Below, piece by piece: positions 26,776-34,106 of a DNA stretch of 64,000 bases (its first letter is position 1; each line of letters begins with the position of its first letter). Under the pieces are notes generated by a model. It made no database searches. It was given only the letters and a program-made list of their open reading frames with translations, and had not been told where the DNA came from. The translations under genes and the position numbers were made by a program. Source of the stretch: an uncultured Muribaculaceae bacterium (lineage in GTDB: Bacteria; Bacteroidota; Bacteroidia; Bacteroidales; Muribaculaceae); NCBI GenBank assembly GCA_910583525.1, contig CAJTXL010000010.1, forward strand, positions 1 to 64,000, read 5' to 3'.

Positions 26776-27726
26776 TTATTCGATGTACCCGAATTGGCGG
26801 AGCTTGTTTTCGCGGTTTCTCCAGTTCGGCTCTACTTTGACGAACATTTCGAGGTATACCCGTTTCCCGAAGAATGTCTCGATGTCTTTTCGAGCTTCGA
26901 TGCCGACGCGTTTGAGCATTGCGCCCTGACGCCCGATGATGATGCCTTTCTGGCTGTCGCGCTCGACGTATATGACGGCCATTATGTGTATGGCGTTGTC
27001 TTTTTCTTCGAATTTCTCGACGATTACTTCGGTGGAGTACGGGACTTCTTTGTCGTAGTTGAGGAGTATTTTCTCGCGGATTATTTCGGTGACGAAGAAG
27101 CGCGCAGGCTTGTCGGTGAGTGCGTCTTTGCCGAAATAGGGTTCTCCGGCCGGGAGCAGCTCGACAATGCGTGCCATGAGGTTTGTGACGTTGAAGTGCT
27201 CTTTTGCGGATGTGGGGAAGACTTCGGCGTTTGGGAGCAGGGTACGCCATCGATCGACGATTGCCTCGAGTTCGCCGTTGCCTTTGAGGAGGTCGATTTT
27301 GTTGATGACGAGCAGGACGGGTATTTTCTCTTTTGCGACTTTCTGAAGGAAGTCGGCATTTTTCGTTGGGTCTTCGACGACGTCGGTGACGTAGAGAAGG
27401 ATGTCGGCGTCGGTGAGTGCGCCTTCGCTGAAAGCGAGCATTCCTTCCTGCATTTTGTATTTGGGCTTTAGCACGCCGGGGGTGTCGGAGAATACTATCT
27501 GGTATTCGGGTGTGTTGACAATGCCCATAATGCGGTGACGGGTGGTCTGGGCTTTTTGTGTTATTATGCTGACGCGCTCGCCCACAAGGTCGTTCATGAG
27601 TGTGGACTTGCCCACGTTGGGGTTGCCGACGATGTTCACGAAGCCGGATTTATGCAGTGGTGCCATTGGCAGGTCTTTTTCGTCGGCAGGGGTGAGGCGG
27701 CCGTCGCCTTTTGTGTTTTCTTCCAT
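26776..27726 (-). CDS. era: GTPase Era, 316 aa
   Basis: Binds the 3' end of 16S rRNA and assists 30S maturation. GTPase motifs GNPNVGKS, SDTPGV, and NKIDLL are in the N-terminal domain; a C-terminal KH domain includes GIIIGRQGAMLKRVG. The N terminus has an extra charged stretch (MEENTKGDG...) before the usual HKSGFVNIVG; a start at 27666 (MAPLHKSG) is the alternative. It sits downstream of fabH, with a promoter of its own. Confidence 0.93.
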   Translation of the reverse strand: MEENTKGDGRLTPADEKDLPMAPLHKSGFVNIVGNPNVGKSTLMNDLVGERVSIITQKAQTTRHRIMGIVNTPEYQIVFSDTPGVLKPKYKMQEGMLAFSEGALTDADILLYVTDVVEDPTKNADFLQKVAKEKIPVLLVINKIDLLKGNGELEAIVDRWRTLLPNAEVFPTSAKEHFNVTNLMARIVELLPAGEPYFGKDALTDKPARFFVTEIIREKILLNYDKEVPYSTEVIVEKFEEKDNAIHIMAVIYVERDSQKGIIIGRQGAMLKRVGIEARKDIETFFGKRVYLEMFVKVEPNWRNRENKLRQFGYIE

Positions 27727-27750
27727 GTGAGTTATGTTTTCCTTATATAA

Positions 27751-27779
27751 CAAAGATAGCACCATTAAAGTGCTATCTT
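27751..27779 (-). promoter_or_regulatory. era -7 box inside a hairpin
   Basis: TATCTTTG on the minus strand (27758-27751) forms one side of a perfect 10-bp hairpin (27753-27762 with 27770-27779, loop CATTAAA). The hairpin lies just past the fabH stop, so one piece of DNA may end fabH and start era. Confidence 0.5.
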
Positions 27780-27807
27780 CGTTATTATAATGTGTGCGGC
27801 GTGCGGA

Positions 27808-28794
27808 TTACATGTCCCACACGAGGTACATTGCACCCCATGTGAAGCCTGCACCGAAAGCTGTAAGGACGATTTTGTCGCCTTTATGGAGACGGTCTTT
27901 GTATTCGTCGAGGCAGATGGGAATTGACGCGGCGGATGTGTTGCCGACGTGCTCGATGTTGACGAGCACTTTTTCCATTGGGAAGCCTGCACGGTCGGCG
28001 ACAGCTTCGATGATGCGGAGGTTTGCCTGGTGGGGTATGAGGTATTTGACGTCGTCGGCGCTGAGGTTGTTGCGCTTCATGACATCGAGGGTGGACGTGA
28101 GCATGTTGGTGACGGCATGCTTGTATACTGCGCGGCCGTCCTGGAAGAGGAGATGGTCACCAGCGTCGAGCGTCTCCTGACATGCGGGATGGGCGGAGCC
28201 GCCTGCACGGAGAAGGAGGTGTTCGAGGCCGATTCCGTCGACATGGAAGATGGCGTCGCGGACGCCCATGCCTTCTTCTTCGGTAGGTTCGACAAGCACG
28301 GCAGCAGCGCCGTCGCCGAAGAGGGGACATGTCGAGCGGTCTTTATAGTTGACCATCGACGACATCTTTTCGGTGCATACGACCACCACTTTCTTATATA
28401 TTCCGGCGCATATATATGCCCTTGCTTCCTGCATGGCGATTATGAAACCTGCGCAGGCGGCCTCCATGTCGTAGGAGTAGGCTTTTGTGAGCTTTGAACC
28501 TTCGCATATGATAGAGCCTGTAGAGGGGAAACGGTAGTCGGGGTTTGACGTGGCGCAGATGAGTACATCTATTTCGTCGGGGCTTATTCCTTTTTCGGCA
28601 AGGAGTTTGTCGACCGCCTTGATACCCATATACGACGAGCCTTTTCCGGGCATGTTGAGGATGTGTCGCTCCTTAATGCCTACGCGTGTAGTAATCCATT
28701 CGTCGTTGGTGTCTACCATCTTCGAGAGCATCTCGTTGTCGAGAATGTCGTCGGGAAGGTATGAGGCTATGCCAGATATTCGGGCGTTTAGCAT
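27808..28794 (-). CDS. fabH: beta-ketoacyl-ACP synthase III, 328 aa
   Basis: Starts fatty-acid synthesis by condensing acetyl-CoA (or a branched acyl-CoA) with malonyl-ACP. The triad is Cys114 (in MEAACAGF), His in LIPHQANLRII, and Asn in EHVGNTSAASIP. Length and N-terminal DEWITTRVGIKERHI fit FabH. It belongs to the DUF177-rpmF-fabH arrangement known from many bacteria, here without plsX between rpmF and fabH. Confidence 0.93.
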   Translation of the reverse strand: MLNARISGIASYLPDDILDNEMLSKMVDTNDEWITTRVGIKERHILNMPGKGSSYMGIKAVDKLLAEKGISPDEIDVLICATSNPDYRFPSTGSIICEGSKLTKAYSYDMEAACAGFIIAMQEARAYICAGIYKKVVVVCTEKMSSMVNYKDRSTCPLFGDGAAAVLVEPTEEEGMGVRDAIFHVDGIGLEHLLLRAGGSAHPACQETLDAGDHLLFQDGRAVYKHAVTNMLTSTLDVMKRNNLSADDVKYLIPHQANLRIIEAVADRAGFPMEKVLVNIEHVGNTSAASIPICLDEYKDRLHKGDKIVLTAFGAGFTWGAMYLVWDM

Positions 28795-28833
28795 GGTGGG
28801 GATGTTTTGTCGAGTGAGTTTTGGTTGATAATG

Positions 28834-28892
28834 AAAAAGACGTCCTTATGCCGCCGACCCGAGCTTATTGCATGGTCGCGGCGGCGCAAGGA
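28834..28892 (-). terminator. terminator-like hairpin between rpmF and fabH
   Basis: An imperfect long stem (28843-28859 with 28874-28892, TCCTT..GCCGCCG pairing with CGGCGGC..AAGGA), followed on the minus strand by ACGTC and five T. It could reduce read-through from rpmF into fabH. Confidence 0.5.
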
Positions 28893-28963
28893 TATGCTTT
28901 TTCATGATAGCGGCCTTTGCGCTATGCGTTTTGAGGCCGTAGCGAGGAGAGTTGATGTAGAAA

Positions 28964-29149
28964 TCAGAGGGCAGCGTCTTTGACGATGGCCTGTTTTCCG
29001 CGGTAGTATCCGCATTCGCCGCATACGGTGTGGTAGATGTGCCATGCACCGCAGTTGGGGCAAAGAGCGAGAGTGGGAGCCACAGCCTTGTCGTGGGTGC
29101 GGCGCTTAGCGGTGCGGGTCTTTGATTGTTTGCGTTTAGGATGTGCCAT
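28964..29149 (-). CDS. rpmF: 50S ribosomal protein L32, 61 aa
   Basis: A small basic ribosomal protein. The start MAHPKRKQSKTRT and the zinc-binding CPNCGAWH...CGECGYYRGK pattern identify bacterial L32 with four Cys retained. It follows the DUF177 gene by 16 bases, as in many genomes. Confidence 0.95.
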   Translation of the reverse strand: MAHPKRKQSKTRTAKRRTHDKAVAPTLALCPNCGAWHIYHTVCGECGYYRGKQAIVKDAAL

Positions 29150-29165
29150 TTTTGCTTATTGTTTA

Positions 29166-29762
29166 TTATTCTGATATGTTTTCGTCGTCGGAGAGCTTAC
29201 GCAGGGCGTTCCACCTGGGGTCGGTTGGCGTTTCTGCGTTGTCTGCGGCGTCGATATTATCGATTTCGTCGATGAGTTCGTTTTCGAGTTCGGCGTCCTC
29301 GCCGTTTGCGCGTGCGCGGTGTTTTTTCAGCATTGCGCTCATCTGGCGGTTGCACTTTCCGAGGGGATGTACGTGCTTGATGGGAATCGCGAGCACGACG
29401 GTGTCGTATATCATATATGCGACGTTGAGCGAGCTGTCGGATGCCGGTATTTCGAGGACTTCGTCGTTGTCGTCGTTATAGTCTTCGCCGTATTTCACCA
29501 CGAGGTGGTAGTCGGCTGCAATGGGGAAGTGCAGGTCGTCGAGGCAACGGTCGCATATGAGCACGACGTCGCCTTCGATGTGGAAATCGAGGGTGTAGAA
29601 GTCGCCGTTATACAGCACTTTAAGCCCTACAGTCAAATCGGCGTCGTGCACATCGGCACTTTCCATGTTGACGAAGAACTGTTTGTCGAGTTTGTACTCA
29701 AACTCGTGCGTACCGACTCCGAGACCTTTGAGTGGCAGATTGTATGCGCTAAACTTTCCCAT
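29166..29762 (-). CDS. DUF177 (YceD) family protein, 198 aa
   Basis: The YceD/DUF177 family is usually co-transcribed with rpmF and linked to 23S rRNA or ribosome assembly. Visible features are LICDRCLDDLHFPI with a Cys pair (about 80-93), an acidic middle, and the C-terminal DPRWNALRKL block. The start MGKFSAYNLPLKG was chosen because the promoter lies just upstream and an earlier in-frame start would lie upstream of it. Confidence 0.85.
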   Translation of the reverse strand: MGKFSAYNLPLKGLGVGTHEFEYKLDKQFFVNMESADVHDADLTVGLKVLYNGDFYTLDFHIEGDVVLICDRCLDDLHFPIAADYHLVVKYGEDYNDDNDEVLEIPASDSSLNVAYMIYDTVVLAIPIKHVHPLGKCNRQMSAMLKKHRARANGEDAELENELIDEIDNIDAADNAETPTDPRWNALRKLSDDENISE

Positions 29763-29786
29763 GAGGCATGGCGTGAAAAAACTCTG

Positions 29787-29817
29787 CAAAGTTACCGTTT
29801 TTCTGCCAATCTGCAAA
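29787..29817 (-). promoter_or_regulatory. promoter of the DUF177-rpmF-fabH run
   Basis: On the minus strand TTTG (29817-29814), a 19-base spacer and TAACTTTG (29794-29787). Confidence 0.75.
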
Positions 29818-29849
29818 GTTTTAACAAATATTTTGTGCCGGAAATGCAA

Positions 29850-29883
29850 AGAAAGACCCACGCCCCGAAAGGGACATGGGTCT
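29850..29883 (-). terminator. hairpin after gapA
   Basis: AGACCCA/TGGGTCT (29854-29860 with 29877-29883) with an inner CCC-gaaa-GGG stem; the T-tract that follows on the minus strand is weak (TTCTTT). Confidence 0.55.
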
Positions 29884-29906
29884 GAGGTATGTTCGCCGAC
29901 TATAAA

Positions 29907-30917
29907 TTAGCCGTTGATTTTCACCATTTGTGCGATGAGGTCGAGCACTTTGTTGGAGTAGCCGATTTCGTTGTCGTACCACGAAACGACTTTCACGAAA
30001 GTCGGGGTGAGCTGAATGCCGGCTTTCTTGTCGAAGATAGAAGTGCGAGTGTCGCCGAGGAAGTCGCTCGAAACGACGTCTTCTTCGGTGTATCCGAGCA
30101 CGCCTTTGAGTTCGCCTTCTGAGGCTTCTTTCATGGCAGCGCAGATTTCATCGTAAGTTGCGGGTTTAGCAAGGTTTACGGTGAGGTCGACAACAGAAAC
30201 GTCGAGGGTGGGGACACGCATCGACATGCCTGTGAGCTTGCCGTTGAGTTCGGGGATAACTTTACCTACAGCTTTTGCAGCACCTGTCGAAGAGGGGATG
30301 ATGTTGCCTGAAGCGGCACGACCACCACGCCAGTCTTTCATAGAAGGACCGTCGACGGTTTTCTGAGTTGCGGTTGTCGAGTGAACGGTTGTCATGAGGC
30401 CTTCGACGATGCCGAATTTCTCGTGGAGGACTTTAGCGATAGGAGCAAGGCAGTTTGTTGTGCAAGAAGCGTTAGAAACGAACTGGGTTCCTTTAACGTA
30501 TTTGTCGGCGTTTACACCGCAAACGAACATGGGGGTGTCGTCTTTTGAGGGAGCAGACATGACAACGTATTTTGCACCGGCGTCGATGTGGCCCTGAGCT
30601 TTTTCTTTTGTGAGGAAAAGGCCAGTAGATTCAACTACGTATTCAGCGCCTTTTTCGCCCCAAGCGATTTCTTTGGGGTCGCGGCAAGCCGAAACCTTGA
30701 TTTCTTTACCGTTTACAATCAGGAGGCTTTTTTCGAGGTCGTAGTCTACGGTGCCTTCGAAGTGGCCGTGCATTGTGTCGTATTTGAGCATGTAAGCCAT
30801 GTAGTCGACGGGAAGGAGGTCGTTGATTGCAACAACTTCGATGTCGTCGCGTTTGGTCGAAGCACGGAAGACGAAGCGACCGATGCGGCCAAAGCCGTTG
30901 ATACCTATTTTAGTCAT
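29907..30917 (-). CDS. gapA: glyceraldehyde-3-phosphate dehydrogenase, 336 aa
   Basis: Glycolytic enzyme that oxidises glyceraldehyde-3-phosphate with NAD and phosphate. The NAD motif INGFGRIGR (about 5-13) and catalytic Cys152 in SNASCTTN are intact, followed by HSTTATQKTVDGPS and the C-terminal SWYDNEIGYS. The INDL segment after the second strand fits NAD preference. Its codon choice looks more even, as expected of a highly expressed gene. It is monocistronic, with divergent mscL upstream. Confidence 0.96.
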   Translation of the reverse strand: MTKIGINGFGRIGRFVFRASTKRDDIEVVAINDLLPVDYMAYMLKYDTMHGHFEGTVDYDLEKSLLIVNGKEIKVSACRDPKEIAWGEKGAEYVVESTGLFLTKEKAQGHIDAGAKYVVMSAPSKDDTPMFVCGVNADKYVKGTQFVSNASCTTNCLAPIAKVLHEKFGIVEGLMTTVHSTTATQKTVDGPSMKDWRGGRAASGNIIPSSTGAAKAVGKVIPELNGKLTGMSMRVPTLDVSVVDLTVNLAKPATYDEICAAMKEASEGELKGVLGYTEEDVVSSDFLGDTRTSIFDKKAGIQLTPTFVKVVSWYDNEIGYSNKVLDLIAQMVKING

Positions 30918-31017
30918 AGTTGGTAAAATTGAATATTTGGATAAGTATGTGTTTAAAATTCAATCAGTTGAGAGTCAATTGCCGGGCATCTTGATTGCGG
31001 TGGGGCTTTGACCGCCG

Positions 31018-31047
31018 CAAAATTAATGAAAAATTTCGGTAATTCAA
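31018..31047 (-). promoter_or_regulatory. gapA promoter
   Basis: On the minus strand TTG (31047-31045), a 19-base spacer and TAATTTTG (31025-31018), leaving a leader of about 95 bases. Confidence 0.65.
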
Positions 31048-31082
31048 TCTATCTGCGCGTTTTTTATTATGAAAAATTTATT

Positions 31083-31090
31083 TAATTTTG
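31083..31090 (+). promoter_or_regulatory. -7 box for mscL
   Basis: TAATTTTG, about 100 bases before mscL, divergent from the gapA promoter. Confidence 0.5.
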
Positions 31091-31191
31091 TAGGCGGCTA
31101 TCGGTGTAGGCCGAAAGCCGACGGATAAACATTATGCGGCGGCAAATGGTTGTAACCGTTGGTTCTGTAACCGTTCAAAAAAATATAATAT

Positions 31192-31626
31192 ATGAAGAAA
31201 TTCCTCAACGAGTTCAAGGATTTTGCCATGAAGGGCAATGTTGTCGACATGGCTGTGGGTGTGATTATCGGCGCGGCCTTCGGCAAGATAGTGACTTCGC
31301 TTGTCAACGACGTCATCATGCCTGCCATCGGCATGCTGACCGGCGGCATCAATTTCTCCGACCACAAATGGGTGATACAGCAGGCTGTGAAGAGCGGCGA
31401 AGAGATTGTCACGCCTGAAGTCGCCATCACTTGGGGCGCTTTCGTGCAGACGGTGTTCGATTTCGTGATTATCGCATTCTGCATCTTCGTGGCCATCAAG
31501 TTCATCAACAAGCTCAAACGTGAACCCGAACCGGCGCCGGAAGCCCCGGCGACACCTGCGGCGCCCACTCAGGAAGAGCTTCTTGCCGAAATACGCGACC
31601 TTCTGAAAAAGGAAGTCGAAAAATAA
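31192..31626 (+). CDS. mscL: large-conductance mechanosensitive channel, 144 aa
   Basis: An emergency valve in the inner membrane that opens under osmotic downshock. The first helix contains FAMKGNVVDMAVGVIIGAAF (about 11-30), the second about 85-105 (VFDFVIIAFCIFVAIKFIN). A Pro/Ala-rich linker and a C-terminal helical bundle segment (EELLAEIRDLLKKE) complete it. The length is normal. aroK begins at its stop (TAATG). Confidence 0.95.
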   Translation: MKKFLNEFKDFAMKGNVVDMAVGVIIGAAFGKIVTSLVNDVIMPAIGMLTGGINFSDHKWVIQQAVKSGEEIVTPEVAITWGAFVQTVFDFVIIAFCIFVAIKFINKLKREPEPAPEAPATPAAPTQEELLAEIRDLLKKEVEK

Positions 31627-32165
31627 TGCGTCCTATCTTTCTGATAGGATTTATGGCGTCGGGCAAGAGCACGCTTGGGCGTGCGCTCGCCGGCGCGGAG
31701 CCTTGGTTGCGTTTCGTTGACCTCGACGAAGCGATAGAGACCCGTGAAGGGTGCTCGGTGGCCGAGATTTTCGCTGCGTGCGGACAGGATGCTTTCAGGA
31801 AGCTTGAAAGCGCCATGCTGCGCGAGCTTGCGGCCGACGACACCGTGATAGCGTGCGGCGGCGGCACTCCATGCCGCCGCGAGAACATGGATTTCATGCT
31901 TGAACGCGGCACGGTTGTGAGGCTCGAAGCGTCGGTCGACACCATAGTGCGGAGGCTCGCGGAAGCTCCGCGCGGCCAACGTCCGCTTGTCGACGGCCTG
32001 CTCGACGAGCCTGAGGCGCTGAAGGCGCATGTGGAGAAGATGCTCGCCGAACGCGAGGAGACCTACGGCCGCTCTCAGCACAATTTCAATGCCGACAGAC
32101 TTGAAACGGTTTCGCAAGTCAGCCGTGCGGTGGATGAGTTTCGCCGCAGGTTCTTAACCCTCTAA
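31626..32165 (+). CDS. aroK: shikimate kinase, 179 aa
   Basis: Phosphorylates shikimate on the way to chorismate. The P-loop GFMASGKST (8-16), DLDEAIE with the shikimate-binding Asp, the FRKLES segment and the CGGGTPC block are all visible. The length is typical. It overlaps the mscL stop by one base and is followed after 12 bases by the alanine-dehydrogenase-like gene. Confidence 0.92.
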   Translation: MRPIFLIGFMASGKSTLGRALAGAEPWLRFVDLDEAIETREGCSVAEIFAACGQDAFRKLESAMLRELAADDTVIACGGGTPCRRENMDFMLERGTVVRLEASVDTIVRRLAEAPRGQRPLVDGLLDEPEALKAHVEKMLAEREETYGRSQHNFNADRLETVSQVSRAVDEFRRRFLTL

Positions 32166-32177
32166 GTATACAACAAA

Positions 32178-33356
32178 ATGCCATCACCCGTTCCTCTCGA
32201 AGAAGTTTTACGTGTCGGTTCTGTCGCCCGCCAGACGGTAGTGGGGCTTCCGGCCACAGACAATCTGTCGGACCACCGTTTTCCGTTGACGCCCGAAGGT
32301 GCCGGCATGCTTATAGAGCGCGGCTTCAGGGTGAAGATGGAGCGTGGAGCTGCGACACACATACACTACCCTGACGAGGCCTACTGCCGACACGGTGTCG
32401 AGATGGTGGAGCGGGCCGAAGCCCTCGGTGCCGACATAGTGGTGTATCTGCCTGCCATGAGCACGGCCGACGCACGGCGCATAAAACGCGGCGCTCTGCT
32501 GCTATCGTTTCTGCATGCTACGGAGAAAGACGCCGACACCCTCGACATACTGCTCAAACGGCATGTCATAGTGCTTGCCATCGAGCTGCTTACCGACGTT
32601 TCGGGGCGGCATCCGTTTGCCGACATCCTGCATGAAATCGACGGCCGTGCGGCCATAGCCGTGGCATCGGCACTTCTTGCCGACGCCATCCACGGCAAGG
32701 GCATTTTGCTTGGCGGCGTCGCCGGCGTGGTGCCGTGCGAAGTCACCATCACAGGGTCGGACGTAGCCGCATGCGCCGCCGCGCGGACTGCAATAGGCCT
32801 GGGGGCTACGGTGAGGATGTTCGACAACAATGTATACAGGCTTCGCGAAGCTCTTGACCGTCTCGGACCGGGAGTGATAGGGTCGACTTTGCACCGAAAG
32901 GTGTACGAAAACGCGTTACGGTCGGCCGACATCGTTGTGGCAACCGACACTGAGCCGCGCTGCGGCATAGTTGACAGCGGCATGACCGACCTTATGAAGC
33001 GAGGTGTGATATGCTTCGACCTGACATCGAAGCCGGGCACAGCATTCCCGTCGATGCAGCTTGTCGACCTCGACCTTGCCACGGCCGCCGACACCGACCC
33101 GTCGGAACCAGTGAGGACGTGCTACGTGAACGCAGGGAACACTGTTCCGCGAACTGTGGCGATGGCCCTGAGCAATACTTTCGTGGCGATGCTCGACGAC
33201 ATAATAGTGTGCGACGGCGTGGCAAACGCCCTGAAGCTCAACGATGGGCTCCGGCGCGCGGCAATCATATTCCTCGGCAAATGCGTCAACCAGCAGGTGG
33301 CGCATCTTCTCGGCATAAGGCATGTGGACATCAATCTGTTTCTGCAGTTTTCATGA
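32178..33356 (+). CDS. alanine-dehydrogenase/PNT-type oxidoreductase, 392 aa
   Basis: Belongs to the AlaDH/PNT fold. An N-terminal catalytic part (HRFPLTPEGAGMLIERGFRVKMERGA) and a C-terminal part (VYENALRSADIVVATD; GNTVPRTVAMALSN) fit the family. The expected dinucleotide glycine motif is replaced by ITGSDVAACAAARTAIGLGA (about 190-209), so the usual GxGxxG is not present. It could be an alanine dehydrogenase with altered cofactor binding or a specialised paralogue; I leave the symbol empty. It follows aroK closely on the same strand. Confidence 0.7.
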   Translation: MPSPVPLEEVLRVGSVARQTVVGLPATDNLSDHRFPLTPEGAGMLIERGFRVKMERGAATHIHYPDEAYCRHGVEMVERAEALGADIVVYLPAMSTADARRIKRGALLLSFLHATEKDADTLDILLKRHVIVLAIELLTDVSGRHPFADILHEIDGRAAIAVASALLADAIHGKGILLGGVAGVVPCEVTITGSDVAACAAARTAIGLGATVRMFDNNVYRLREALDRLGPGVIGSTLHRKVYENALRSADIVVATDTEPRCGIVDSGMTDLMKRGVICFDLTSKPGTAFPSMQLVDLDLATAADTDPSEPVRTCYVNAGNTVPRTVAMALSNTFVAMLDDIIVCDGVANALKLNDGLRRAAIIFLGKCVNQQVAHLLGIRHVDINLFLQFS

Positions 33357-33382
33357 TAAGATATGTGTACGAAATTATTTAG

Positions 33383-34069
33383 ATGGCACTCAAGAAACGG
33401 AAATATTACGTAGTGTGGGTTGGGCTTTCGCCGGGCGTGTACGACAGCTGGACGGAGTGCCAGCTACAGATACACGGTGTTCCGGGGGCACGGTACAAGT
33501 CGTTCGACTCACGCGACGAGGCCGTATCGGCCTATCGGGGAGACCCTGACGAACAGCTCGGGCTGATACGCTCCATCGTACGCCATAGTGCCCAAATGGC
33601 GGCTCAGCCTGCGCCGCCCACGCCGACACGGCACTATGCCGACATACCGGGGGTGCGGCTCGACGCCATAGCCGTCGACGGGGCCTGTTCGGGAAATCCG
33701 GGGCGGATGGAGTACCGTGCGGTACGGCTGTCGGACGGCTCGGAGGTGTTCCGCATCGGCGACAAGACACCGCTCACCGGAACGAACAACATTGCCGAAT
33801 ACCTCGCCATGATACACCTTGCGGCGCTGCTCGACAAGGCCGGCGACACCACGACACCGATATATACCGACTCTAAGAATACCCTATCATGGTTGCGTAA
33901 GGGCCGGTCACGGACGACGCTTGCGCCATCTCCGGCGACCGAAAAGACCCTTGAGCTGCTACGCCGCGCCGACGCATGGCTTGCCGCCCACGGGCCTATC
34001 AGAAACCCAATCCTTAAATGGCCTACGGATGAATGGGGCGAGATACCGGCTGATTTCGGCAGGAAATGA
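33383..34069 (+). CDS. ribonuclease H1 with N-terminal hybrid-binding domain, 228 aa
   Basis: Degrades RNA in RNA-DNA hybrids. Residues 5-52 form the small viroplasmin-like hybrid-binding domain (YYVVWVGLSPGVYDSWTECQ). The RNase H fold follows, with acidic residues Asp99 (AVDGACSGNPG), Glu139 (NNIAEYLA) and Asp163 (YTDSKN) plus the C-terminal WGEIPADFGRK. This is the Bacteroidota-type RNase H1. It lies between the AlaDH-like gene and glgB on the same strand. Confidence 0.88.
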   Translation: MALKKRKYYVVWVGLSPGVYDSWTECQLQIHGVPGARYKSFDSRDEAVSAYRGDPDEQLGLIRSIVRHSAQMAAQPAPPTPTRHYADIPGVRLDAIAVDGACSGNPGRMEYRAVRLSDGSEVFRIGDKTPLTGTNNIAEYLAMIHLAALLDKAGDTTTPIYTDSKNTLSWLRKGRSRTTLAPSPATEKTLELLRRADAWLAAHGPIRNPILKWPTDEWGEIPADFGRK

Positions 34070-34106
34070 CATCTAAAAAAAATCTCTTCATAACAACATA
34101 AACGAC

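Noticed and set aside
29787..29861. Longer N terminus of the DUF177 protein starting upstream
   Set aside because: The earlier in-frame start lies upstream of the promoter's -33 and -7 boxes, so the RNA would not contain it.
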